Shown piece after piece: positions 1 through 13,571 of a DNA stretch of 64,000 nt. A model generated the notes under the pieces. It worked only from the letters and a program-made list of their open reading frames with translations. It was not told where the DNA came from and searched no databases. The DNA comes from Neocallimastix lanati (nom. inval.) (taxonomy: Eukaryota; Neocallimastigomycota; Neocallimastigomycetes; Neocallimastigales; Neocallimastigaceae), in assembly GCA_016946835.1 (NCBI GenBank), contig JACVTC010000215.1, positions 60,001 through 124,000 of the forward strand, written 5' to 3'. Each line of letters opens with the position of its first letter. The first letter of the stretch is position 1. Both the position numbers and the translations under genes were made by a program.

Positions 1-1289
1 TCTCTTTTTATATTGTTGTTTTATTCTTATGATATATTTATATATAGTTATAATACTTAAATAAATAAATAAATAATAATATGTAAAGCTGATAAAAAAA
101 AAAAAGGAAAAGTTTTAACAAAGAAAATCATATAATTAAACATATCATAGTAACAAAATCTATTTATGATGTTATCTTTTTATCGTACAATTAATTTTTT
201 TTTCTAATTAGTCCATTGCTTCTTATATTATAATTAAATTTAATTTACATTTTTAAAAATTTATACATTTAGAAAATTATTTTATTATATAAATATTGAT
301 TTCATGGTGGTTCTATTAACAAACACTTTATTTTCCTTCAAAAGTATTAAGCCATAAAAAAATTCAAGAAAACATTCATAATAAATATTAAAGATCTTTA
401 AAATAATATTCTTTTATTTTAATGAATATATGATTACAATTTTAACTATATATATCATATTTTTTTCATTTATAAGTCTTTTTTTTTTTTTTTTAATTGC
501 TTATCTATCTATCTATTTTAAGTATTGAATTTTAAATTTAAGAATTTAAATATTTCACCGTAATACTGTCTATTCAATTTTCATATGAAATAAATATATT
601 TAAAAAAAAAAAAGAAAAAAAAATTTAATATATTTTTCTATTTTGAAGCCTATTAATAATATTAAATAATATATATTATTTAAAATAGTAAAATCAATTA
701 TAGAAATGTAATTATTTTTTCTATATTTTTACTTAATAAATATAATTAAAATGTTATCCAAAATATCCTAAAAAATAAAATAAAATAAAATAAAATAAAA
801 TAAAATAAAATAAACATTTAAAATTTTTAATGAATATATTTTTTTTTCTAGCATGAATTCTGTGAATTTAATTTAATTAAAATATCTTTATAGAAATGTT
901 AATTATATATACTTTCATTAATGTAAGTTAATTTCTTAAATAAATAATAATTCTTTCTAATCTTAATTGTTACCAAAGTTTATTAATTTATATATTCTTA
1001 AGCTTTAAATAAAATTCTTTTTTTTTTAAAAAAAAAAAAACATTAAAAAATTTTTTTTTTTTTTTTTTTTTTTTTGGTTTGGACGTTATATATATAGTTA
1101 ACAAATTAATATATTAATTATTTAGTAAATAATTAATAATAAATATTATATAAATACTTTATATAGAGATATATAGAAAATTCAATAATTCAAAATAGTT
1201 AAATATTATTAAATGATGAAATGGTAAAATTCATTTTGTTAAATATTGTTAAATAGTAATTTCATAATTATTAAGGTTAGATTGAAAAT
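1..1289. other. AT-rich intergenic DNA
   Basis: I see no gene here. The stretch is almost pure A/T, with homopolymer runs (for example T at 1051-1075), a short (TAAAA)n array at about 776-812, and no sustained open reading frame on either strand. Confidence 0.7.
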
Positions 1290-1848
1290 AAATTTCTGGG
1301 GGGATCGTGTAATTCGCAATGTGGCGTGTATAATAAATTTAAAATAAAGCCATAGATTTTTAAGGTATTCTATACCATCATAAATAAATATATAAAATAA
1401 TTATTATTTTAAAAGAAATAATAACGTATATATTCAATTATATATTATTAAATAACTATTTCAAAAGAAATAATAATATATTCTATTAAAAATGAATGAT
1501 ATATAAAAAAAATATATTATTAAATAACTATTTCAAAAGAAATAATAATATATTCTATTAAAAATGAATGATATATAAAAAAAATATATTATTAAATAAC
1601 TATTTCAAAAGAAATAATAATATATTCTATTAAAAATGAATGATATAATATAAAAAAAAATATATTATTAAATAACTATTTCAAAAGAAATAATAATATA
1701 TTCTATTAAAAATGAATGATAATAAAAAAAAAAAAAATATTTATTATTTATTTAAGTATTATATATTTGTTATTAAATAAAAAGCCACATATAAAATACG
1801 CCATATTGAGAAATGTACGATTGTGAAACGCACTAGATTCAAATTTCT
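1290..1848. mobile_element. MITE-like element A with 8-bp target duplication
   Basis: The non-coding body at 1298-1840 is flanked by identical 8-bp repeats AAATTTCT (1290-1297 and 1841-1848). The left end begins GGGGGGATCGTGTAATTCGC. The right end, read on the minus strand, begins GAATCTAGTGCGTTTCAC, which resembles both termini of the element at 26796-27286. Each end carries a GTGGC/GCCAC motif near the terminus. The interior is mostly four tandem copies of a 72-76 bp unit (about 1440-1728). No transposase is encoded, so it is probably non-autonomous. An 8-bp duplication fits hAT-like or related DNA transposons, but the superfamily cannot be fixed from the ends alone. Confidence 0.7.
1440..1730. 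repeat. 72-bp minisatellite inside element A
   Basis: Four near-identical tandem units each contain CTATTTCAAAAGAAATAATA. The CTATTTC starts fall at about 1456, 1528, 1600 and 1676, giving a period of 72, 72 and 76 bp. A degenerate fifth unit lies upstream at about 1395. The array makes up about half of the element. Confidence 0.85.
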
Positions 1849-1917
1849 ATGTATTGGTTAGAATTCCACTATCCAGTATTGTTCATTTAGCAATGTGGCG
1901 TATTTTATATGTGGCTT
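1781..1917. repeat. Inverted repeat overlapping the right end of element A
   Basis: AAGCCACATATAAAATACGC at 1782-1801 is repeated in inverted orientation at about 1896-1917, after a spacer of about 95 bp. The left arm lies inside element A and the right arm outside its target duplication. The outer arm may therefore be a fragment of another member of the same family. Confidence 0.7.
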
Positions 1918-2057
1918 GTTTTTTTAATAATTGAATAAATAATAAATAAATAATAAATATTCTATTTTTTATATATATAATTTATTAATATTCAATTATA
2001 AAAATAATTTTTTATAATTCTTTTTTAATAGAATACATGCTAGAAGCAAAATAATTT

Positions 2058-5000
2058 TTAGTATAGTTTAAATATCTTAAAATATTTATTACCTTTTTCT
2101 AAGTCCGCAAAAGTAGGATGTTCAGAGCATCGTGATACTTTACTAACGGTAAAAGAAATATCTGGACCAGTACATCTAGATAAGGAAATTAGTGATCCTA
2201 CAGCACTCTTGAACAGAGTTTTGTCAAATTCTTTTATATCATTATTTTCCAAGTAATTATTGGTACATGGAGCTTTTGATTTTCTTATCTTATTTACATT
2301 AAATTTCTCTAAATATATTATTTTATAAATTGAGTCTGACTAATAGAATAATTGAATTTATTCCTTTCGATTTTAATACCAAGAATATAGGGGTTGCATT
2401 TTGAAATTTTAAATGCTTTCTTAATTTTCCTAATAATTTGTTTTCTACATGCTTATTTTGTACCTGTGAGTAAAAAGATCATCTACGTATACACCAATTA
2501 AGCAAACTAACTTATCTCCCTCCATTTTCTTAAATATACAAGGGTTCCGAAACTAATTGAATGAAATTGCTATTTTTAAGAAAAATTAGTAAAATAATAT
2601 ATTCCAGAGTCGGCCTGATTGCTTCAGGCCGTATAAAGATTTATTGAGTTTCCAATATCCTTTACCAAAGTTTTTTCATCACCTGGAGGAATGGAAATAT
2701 ATATTTCTTTATCTAAAGGGGCATTTAAAATATGCTGCCTTTAATGTCAAGTTGCATTAATATTCCAGTAGAATTTTGCAGCCATGGCAATCATAAATAT
2801 TATAAATTTTAGGTTATCAAGACTTAGTGTAGGAGAGAATGTAATTTCGAAATCAATTCCTCTCTTTTGAGTAAATCCTCTATGCTACGAGACGAGCTTT
2901 GAATTTTATTATGTTACCTTCACTGTCTTTTTTTTTTGATAGTAAAAAATCCATTTAGTTTGAAATTGAAATTTTACTATCTGGTAGCCCATTTAACAAA
3001 CGTCATTATATTATTATCATAAAAATTTTGAATTTTAGCTTTTTCGCCTTAATCCAATTTTCCTTTATTTTTTTTTTTGGAATTTATTTCTTGTTTAAAT
3101 GTATTAGGAATTTTAATTTGATAATTAGATTCAATGTTATCAATAGAAATCTTGCATTTCTAAATAGTTTTAGGCGAAATAGGGTTTCCTTGTCTTTTTT
3201 TGGTGGATTCATGGAATGATAGTTTAGATTACTTGACATTAGGTAAGTTTGTATTTTCTAATTTATGCTTTAGTGGAATAATATTTAAGGAATTATTGCT
3301 TTTTTTCTTTTTATCATTATTCTTTTAGGATTTAAAGGTTTATTAGATAATTTTCCTTTTTGATGTTATATTAGAATTAAGTATATAAAATCATTTTCAA
3401 TGCTATCATCAGGTTTATTAGTATATTTATTATTGTTTGAAACACTGATAGATTGAAGATCTGAGGCAAGATCATCAATCTATTCATCAGGAATAATGGT
3501 AATGGTTATCCTCATCAGGTTCCTTACCTTTACTAGTTAATGTAGCAGTGTTGTCTGTTTCTTTATTGCCGTGATTTACTTTTAATTTATTTTCCTTCTT
3601 ATTAGAGCTTGATGTATCTTTTTTTTTTATTTTCTTTATTGAAAGATGAAGAAGATTCATTATAGATCCGTTTATTTTCTATTTTTGTAATTGTCAACGT
3701 TTTCATTGAGATTAATTATAGGCGATTCAAAAAATATAATTGTCTTTATTGAAAATGTTGATAGGTAAATTTTTATTTTCTTTTTTGGAAGTTAATTTTG
3801 AAGGGGTTTCTTCTTTAACTATGGCTTCTCTGACTGACAAAATGGATATTGTAATCCTTTTTATCTATAATAATGTAAACAGTTTGATTCCATATTGAAT
3901 CCTAAAAATAACCCCTTTCTTCCCGTTGCTTTCAACTTTCAACTTTAATTTTATTTTGTGAGAAATTTTTTTGTAATATGCTTCGCAACCAAAGAAAGAC
4001 TTTAATATTTTTAAGATCAACCTTTTTATTGTAGAAAATTTCATTTGGAATTTTGTTTTGAATACTCCTATAAGGAGTTATATTATATAATAATTTCGCA
4101 TACGTTATTGCGTTAATTCCAGAATTCAGTAAATATTTTGCTCCAATGTAATAGTGTTTTTTTTACACAACTAATTATTGTATCATTAAATCTTTCAGTA
4201 ATCCCATTGTTTTTAGGGATTGTATGGGGATGAATAAGTTTTAATTTTACCTTTTTTTTTCTTTATAATAGTTGAGTATTCTTTTATTGTTGCATTCAGT
4301 TCCTTGATCTGTTCGGAATGATTTTATTTTATCATTAATTAAAATTGATTATTTAAATATGTAAAGAAATATATAACGATTTTTTTTTTTGGACCTCCTT
4401 TTTTTTTTATTTTCTAAAAGAAAAAATCCAGCTTTTTTTCTTGTGAATTCATCAATAAATGTAAGTACCTATGATTTTCCTGTATAAGATGTTGATATTG
4501 GGACCCATCACATAGGATTGAATAACTTCTAATGGACGAGTAGCCTTTGGGGTTTCTTTATTGTGTAGTTTCTTACTTAATTTTTTTTTGTTGCAATCTT
4601 ACAATCAAAACACTTCGACGTTTTGATATTATGTAATTTAAGATATTTAGTTATATCATCATTATAATAATGATCAAGTCTTCTATGCCAAAGCATTTTA
4701 GATTGATCATTTATTTCAATAATTTCATCAGATGAAATATTATCAATATGGAAGCCTGAATCAATTTTATTATTTGTAGTAATACGAAATAATATTATTT
4801 TTATTTGTTTTGAAAGTTCCAATGGTTGAATGAATACTTTTATTTTTTTTTTATCATTTTTAGATTTTATTGTAAGGAATACTTTGTCTTTTCTTGCTTT
4901 TTAAGTTGCAATTTAAACCATTTTTTAGCAAGTTTTATTCCATTTAATAGGCCTTTTATTGACGTTTTTTTGAATAATAGATATTTTCTAATATGGTGAT

Positions 5001-5112
5001 ATATATCCATTTAAAACTTCCTTTATAGTTTCCAATTCCATTAAATTCGTAGATTGAATCGTTTGTACAATTCATTGAAATTTTCTTTTTTTTTTGAAGT
5101 TTGTAAGAATTT

Positions 5113-5147
<35 letters not shown>

Positions 5148-6364
5148 TGGGTGATGTGCTCGGAAGCCCCTGTATCATAAGTCCAAACAGTTTTTATTAG
5201 TTTGAGGTTTCTCGACTACTGATATTGTATTTTTCGGAATGATCATCTTCAGAATTATCATCACACAAGAGTTCTAAATCGAATTCTTCAGTGTTTTTAA
5301 TAAATTCGATACCATCAATTTCTTTTTGGTATAGCGATTTTAATTCATCCAAGATCATTTCTTCTTCATCAAAAGAATTTTCTTTCGTATTCTCTACATT
5401 AGAGATTGATTTGTTTTTGTTGTTTTTAATACTTTTGACTTGGTGCGAAAATTTCTTTTCTTGTTGAATGACTTATTTTTATTTCTTTTTTGTTTTAGCT
5501 TGTATTACTGTTCTTTCTACTTCTTGTGAGTGGATTATAAACGTATTCGTCAGTAGTTGCATTCATAAACCTTGCATACAAAGCAGTAGTTTGGTGTTGT
5601 GACAGATTCATTTCTTCTGTTTTTATTGTTTGCTTCAATATTAATGATATTTGGAGTGGTGTCATCATTGTTGGAATTTTTAACAAAATCGATAATCACT
5701 ATTGAGGTAAATCTGAAAATTAATTTTATTCAATGTTTCTTCCAAGAATTTTTCAACAGATTTAGTACCATCTGGTGGATTTGATCCTTGGGCATTTTCG
5801 GGAGAAGAGAAATATATAATTCTCATTTTTTTTTTCCCAATCTCCGAGTTGTATATTGTTTTTATCCAATGTATCAAATATTTCAGTAATTTGATTAATA
5901 ACAGTTTTTTTTTTTTTTACATTCAGATAGATTCTTGAATTTTTGAGAGTAAAGTTTCTTTAACCGGTAGTTAAGATCAACTGTTTTTTATCCTTACTGT
6001 ATAATGCTTTTAATTTTTTGCATTCATTCGTACGCTGTCTTACGGCCCCTAATACAAGGTAGAAGATCCTTTTTTAATATTTATACAAATAATTGTACTA
6101 GCCATGGCATCTTCTTTATAGGCTTGTTTGATTTTTACCTCCAGATTATGGATGGCTTTTGTGGAATCTTTCTGATTTCCGGGTTTTTTTTTTTTTTTTT
6201 TTTTTTTTTCCTCGAATTTCCTATTGAGTTCCCCAATTACATCAGATTTAATATATTCAAAGATTTTCCTTTGACTTGAGGATTTTTCTGAGGATGAATT
6301 CCCGGCTTTCGAGGTTCTTTTTATTAAGACTTTCTTTGATACGTAAGTTTGATTCAGTAGACAT
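2058..6364 (-). pseudogene. Degenerate Ty1/copia retrotransposon, truncated before RNase H
   Basis: Read on the minus strand, the domains come in copia order. Gag starts at an ATG at 6364 (MSTESNLRIKES...). A protease motif DTGASEHIT lies at about 5147-5185. The gag-pre-integrase region at 4577-4822 has MLWHRRLDHYY and a CFDC pair. Integrase pieces lie at about 4200-4560 (GTECNNKRILNYY). The reverse transcriptase has WKLNKSLYGLKQSG near 2650, YVDDLF near 2480 and KSAVGSLISLSRCTGPDIS at about 2150-2210. Frameshifts and stops interrupt it many times. The RNase H domain and the 3' LTR are missing beyond 2058. I could not identify a 5' LTR upstream of gag. It is an inactive relic; an intact copy would move through an RNA intermediate in cytoplasmic virus-like particles. 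Confidence 0.88.
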
Positions 6365-6379
6365 GTCTATAGTAATTGA

Positions 6380-6753
6380 AAGAGAAATGGGACTCTTAAT
6401 CGCTTATTTGATTTAATGTTTTAATATTAATAAAGTTTATTTTTATTTTATAATCATTTTATTATAATAGGTAATTACAATTTACAAAATTAAGAAATTT
6501 ACATGAATATCTATAATAATTGTGGCTTATATGCTAAATAATGAAATTTATTAACAAGAAAATATAATATATTTCAAATATATTATTATTATATTTAACT
6601 TACTTTAGTAACCAGATTATTTCAATTTGACATTTATTATAATCAAACTTCATTATACTCTAACATTAATATTGATGTATTTCTTAATTTCTAATTTTAA
6701 ATATTTATTTTAAATTTTTTAATATTTAAATATTTACTTTAAAAATATAAAGG

Positions 6754-6788
<35 letters not shown>

Positions 6789-6942
6789 TTTTTTTTTTCT
6801 TTTTTTTTTACATAAATAAAAAATATTTCTTAATATCAACTATAGGCATTTTACAATAATTATTTATATTACATATTACACATTATTTAAAATTATATTT
6901 TAATATAAAATATATTGTTTTATAATATGTAATATACAATTT
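6380..6942. other. AT-rich spacer upstream of the copia relic
   Basis: This is where a 5' LTR would be expected, but no TG...CA-bounded duplicate of other sequence in the window can be recognised. A (TA)n run lies at about 6757-6783 and a T run at about 6786-6810. Confidence 0.5.
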
Positions 6943-7205
6943 TAGGGGAGAGTTGCATTTCCCTAAATTACATTTCACCATGTTGCATTTCGCTAAGTGG
7001 AGGTATTGATATAAATAAATAAATAAATATTAATTCAAAATAATTTTTTTTTTAAACTTGTCTTTATTCAATATTAATAATATTTAATTTTATTTATTGA
7101 TTTATTGATTTATCTAATAATTTTCATTTTGGCGAAATGCCACATTTTATTAATACACCACATGCTTTCAAAAAAATTGACGAAAGGCAATTTGGAGAAT
7201 CCCTA
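6943..7205. mobile_element. Degenerate inverted-repeat element C
   Basis: The left end (from about 6943, TTAGGGGAGAGTTGCATTTC) and the right end (to about 7205), read on opposite strands, both start AGGG and carry a TTGCMTTTC-like motif. An inner pair is clearer: GTTGCATTTCGC at 6982-6993 against the inverted GGCGAAATGCCAC at 7131-7143. The terminal motif matches the other elements of this family in the window. I found no target duplication and no coding capacity, so this is probably an old copy. Confidence 0.5.
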
Positions 7206-7221
7206 ATATTATATTTAACTT

Positions 7222-7263
<42 letters not shown>

Positions 7264-7459
7264 TTGTTTTATATTTAATTTTAACCAAATTAAACCAGAG
7301 AGTTTCACATTTTGATATCTGATTACGAAATTATTAATTTTTTTTTTTTTTTTTTTTTTAAAAAAATTAAGAGATTTGTCTATATTGAAAAATTATAAAA
7401 TAATATCTAATCATATTCATATAGTTTATAGTTTATATTTTAAAATAAAGAAATTAATT

Positions 7460-7759
7460 ATAAAAATGGTAAATGGTCAGAGATATCATTATAAGAGTTG
7501 CATACAGAAACAATATTCAGGCAATCTCTTAATTTTATCTTTAACAACTGTATAGTCAATACAAGAATTTGTCCCACCATTAAACCAACCGTATTTATAA
7601 CAAACCATTGTGGGGAAATTCTAAGAATCAGATCTTTTTAAGTTGCTGTTTGGCCATGTTGAAATTACCAACAACAACAGAAGGATCATTCGGATGATTT
7701 TTGAGCTAATTAACAAAAATAGTTTTTGCTTTATTTCTAAGTCTTTATGTATTTTGTTC

Positions 7760-7760
<1 letters not shown>
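7460..7760 (-). pseudogene. LINE endonuclease (APE-type) fragment
   Basis: Translation of the minus strand, with at least one frameshift near 7610, gives NHPNDPSVVVGNFNMAKQQL, then a WFNGGTNSCIDYTVVKDKI stretch, then SYNDISDHLP. The order GxFN, ...IDY..., SDHxP is that of the C-terminal half of the apurinic endonuclease domain of non-LTR retrotransposons; the usual GDFN aspartate reads as N here. It is short, broken and without a reverse transcriptase. It may belong to the same LINE family as the fragment at the right end of the window, but the two pieces do not overlap, so that cannot be tested here. Confidence 0.6.
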
Positions 7761-7809
<49 letters not shown>

Positions 7810-7959
7810 TTTTTTTGGGGGGATATAAATATTTCCTAAAAATATCTTAAAGGGAAACTATATTTACTGAGAGTTATATATTTATATTCTAAATTATTAT
7901 CAGCGAATTGTTAGGAAGAGCGAACACTAATATAGAGACCCCGTATACCATGGATATAA

Positions 7960-8455
7960 TCTAAAACTAAAAAGATATAGAATTTTATAATTGTTATTTT
8001 GTAATTACAAATATATTATGGTTTATTTATTAAGAAAACTGTATACTAATAATTATTAAGCATTAAAAAAAAAAAAAAAAAAAAGAAATAAATTATATAA
8101 ATAATTGTTGATATTATAGTATTTGTTTTTTTATTAATATCCTTAGTACAAATAAGTGGATCATCAGATTAATAGATAAATAAATAATGAATAAATAGTA
8201 TGCCAATAAATAAATAAATAAATAAATAAATAATCAAAATACAAATATATCTCAATTCCATTATAATATTAAATTTAATACTATTATTAAAAATAAAGGA
8301 AAAAATAAAGGTAAAAATGTTAAATATATATATATTTAACATAAAAATAATTTTTAAACTAATAAACATATAAAAAAAAAAAAAAAAAAAAAAAAAGAAA
8401 AAAAACAACCAAACAAAATTTAATAGATATTTATACACTAAACTATAGAAGCGGC

Positions 8456-8491
<36 letters not shown>

Positions 8492-8795
8492 TTTATATAT
8501 TTATAATTTTTTATTTATTGATAATTGCATTATATATCTTATTTTATTTTATTGTTATTTTATATTTATTATAAAAGATTTTAAAACTACTTTATAATTG
8601 CTATTATTATTATTATTGTTTAATTAAATTGTTTATAATATAAATAAAAAGAGAATTTATGTACGTTTAAATTATTATTATTATTATTATTTTTTATTCA
8701 ATTAAAATCTATATTAAATAAAATATTAAATTATATATTATAAATAATAATTTGTTAGCTATTATGATTATTATACATATATTAACATATTTTTA
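7960..8795. other. AT-rich intergenic DNA
   Basis: No gene is visible. It holds A and T homopolymers (8067-8084, 8372-8396, 8461-8488), (TAAA)n runs near 8205-8232 and (ATT)n runs near 8600-8690. The rightmost part lies downstream of the Yip4-type gene and presumably holds its 3' end. Confidence 0.6.
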
Positions 8796-8953
8796 TTATA
8801 AAATTACCATCCATGCAATAATGAAATAGAATAAAAATATTGGATAAATAACTAAAGTTTTCTTTTGACTTAAACGAACATCCGTTAAGAAACCAATTGA
8901 AGCTAATAATTATATATTTATATTTATATTATTATATTTTAAAAATAAATTAA

Positions 8954-9008
<55 letters not shown>

Positions 9009-10228
9009 ATATATTTATTGACATATAATAACAATATTTTATAATTTTAATTACTATTATAATTATTACCATAAACTGACCAAGCAAATCCAATTATAAC
9101 TAATATTAAATCAACAATGAAATAGTTAGTTAATAAAGTAATAAGTGAAACAATAGTTAATGGGAATATACAATAACCAAGAATACATATACTTTGGAAA
9201 AATGACCTAAATTTTATTTTATGATAAAATATTAAATTTAGTTTGAAACCTCCTTTTTTTTTTTTTTTTTTTTTTTTTTTGGTTATTTATGACAATAATT
9301 ATTTTTTATTATCATATAAACATTTAAATATATATATATATATATTTTTTTTCTTTTTTTTTTTTTTTTGTTTGTTTTTTTAAAATTACATTTTTGCTCC
9401 AAGCAATTTTGAATTAACCGTAATAATTGCAGCACCACACCAAATAATAATAAATGTTATAGTAAATACCATTGCAGATTGATTTTCAGGTGCTGAAAAA
9501 CTTAAACGACTGTAATACAAATATTATTATAAAATATTATAGGTTAAAATAATATATTATTTATTATTTAAATTAGGAACATATTATTATTTCATTTTAT
9601 TTAATATATATAATTATTGACACATACATAGCCAATGTCATACATAAAATTAAAGGTCCCCAAAGATCCCCTTTATTATTAAATATTTCAAATTAAATTA
9701 AATTTAATTTATAATTAATTTTTCAATAATTCAAATAATATAAATATCATTGTTATTATTTTTATTATTATTTTATTAAAAAAAATAATTACAATCTTTT
9801 AATAAATTTTGATTTCCAGTTGGCATTAAAACTTGTTTCATTTTTGCCCATACATTATTTAAATCTCTTAACTATATGAAACATATTTGTTATAAAAAAA
9901 AATAAAATTTATATGATAAAAATTAAAAAATTTGAATACATTAAATATATAATAATTTTTATAAATTTACCAAAGTATCTAAAACAGGCTCATCAAGAGT
10001 ATCTTGAATATTCTTTCTATTATTATTAGCATTATTATTATTGTTACTACTACTACTATTGTTATTTGATGAAGATGCATTACCAGAATTCATATTTCCA
10101 CTAACGCTATCCATATTTATAGTATAATCCATTCCTTGTGATGGGGAAGGGGTATCAAACATATTAGTACTGACATTGGTATCAAAATTATCAAGATCTT
10201 GTAATGAATCGTATTTACTCGACGACAT
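8796..10228 (-). CDS. YIPF6/Yip4-type Yip1-domain Golgi membrane protein
   Basis: Six exons on the minus strand keep the frame: 10228-9971, 9871-9793, 9670-9628, 9509-9390, 9206-9070 and 8902-8796, about 247 residues, stop TAA at 8796. The N-terminal 80 or so residues are acidic and N/S-rich (start MSSSKYDSLQDLDNFD). The Yip1 domain follows, with DEPVLDTLLRDLNNVW, LKDWDLWGPLILCM, WCGAAIITVNSKLLGAKMSF and FFQSICILGYCIFPL, and about five hydrophobic segments. These are signature positions of the YIPF6/Yip4 branch. The family consists of multispanning ER-Golgi proteins that associate with Rab GTPases. The start is the first ATG of the acidic exon. Two introns contain long A/T runs. YIPF5/Yip1 is less likely because of the DLWGPL and NSKLLG motifs. 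Confidence 0.9.
8941..9010. repeat. (AAAT)n microsatellite in Yip4 intron
   Basis: About 16 perfect tetranucleotide units occupy most of the last intron of the Yip1-domain gene. Confidence 0.9.
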
Positions 10229-10561
10229 TTTCGTAATATTAATTATATTTATTATTTTTATTAAGGGTTTATTTATTTATTTTTTTTTATTCTTTAATTT
10301 AGAAATGGGTATATAAAATTTTAATTATACATACATTTATTTTAGTGTGAGCGATTAATATATATATCATAAATTATGAAAGATAAAATATATTATTTAT
10401 CTTATATTTTAATTATTTTTTATATTAAGAAAAAATATATTTATTATTACTTTCTATTTTTTATAATTTTTTTTGTTCGTTTTCTCTTTTTTCTTTTGTT
10501 CTATTGTTCTTTTTTATTTTTTATTTATTTAATTATTAATATTATTATTATCTTTTATATC

Positions 10562-10620
<59 letters not shown>

Positions 10621-11411
10621 AAGAATCAATAATAAATATTTATAATATGAATATATTCATTAATTGTTAAACAATTTAATCTTCATTTATTATGATTAAA
10701 TAGTTAATTTTTTTTACTTTTACTAATGTATGATAAATTTCTATTAATTCAGATTAAAACTTTTATATGTTAAAATGTTTAAAATAAAAAATTTTGTTAA
10801 GTTTTATATTTAAATATTTAGATATTTTAAATGGAAAAAAAGGTAAACCAATTTATAAAAAATAAATTATGATGTTATTAATATATATTAGATTTAAGTA
10901 TTATTTATCATTTAATCATTTAAATAGTTATTAATATTTATATAAGAAATCCTACTTTGCTTTTTTCCTTTCTCTTTTCACTTTTTTTTCTTTTTCTTTT
11001 TCTCTTTCTTTTTTTATTATTTATTTATTTATTTATTATTTATTTGTATAATTTTCAAATTATTAATAATTGAATTTAATAAGAATTAAAATGTATTTGT
11101 TATAATTTTTATTATTTTCGCTTATTAATAATTTTTCTTTATTTTTGTATTTAAATATTTTTTTAGAAAAAAATTTTGATATTTTATAAATCAAATTTTC
11201 ATAATTAAATTTTATTTGCTACAGAAAAAAAAATTTTATATTTAATATATAGATTTATTATTATTATTTTATTTATTTTTGACTTTAATTTTGTTTTATA
11301 AAATATAAAATACTTACAAAGAATATTAAGAACATTAATTTATTAAAAATTTAAAAGAAGACATCTACTATATTTATTAGAATAAAATTTTTTGAATAAT
11401 AAAAGTTTAAG
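10229..11411. other. Divergent intergenic region between YIPF6-like and syntaxin-18 genes
   Basis: The two genes start away from each other, so this about 1.2-kb stretch should hold both promoters. It contains a T run of about 57 bp (10563-10619), pyrimidine-rich stretches such as CTTTTTCTTTTTCTC near 10987-11005, and no open reading frame that looks like a gene. I could not identify a specific core promoter. Confidence 0.6.
10563..10619. repeat. Poly(T) tract of about 57 bp
   Basis: This is one of the longest homopolymers in the window, in a shared upstream region. It is strongly asymmetric (T on the plus strand). Confidence 0.95.

Positions 11412-13571
<2,160 letters not shown>

Noticed and set aside
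1440-1730. CRISPR-like array
   Set aside because: The units are contiguous without unique spacers, in a eukaryotic transposon.
8169-8438. 89-codon minus-strand frame near the Yip4 gene
   Set aside because: The translation is nearly all F/I/L/Y, driven by homopolymers, and is not connected to the Yip1 exons.
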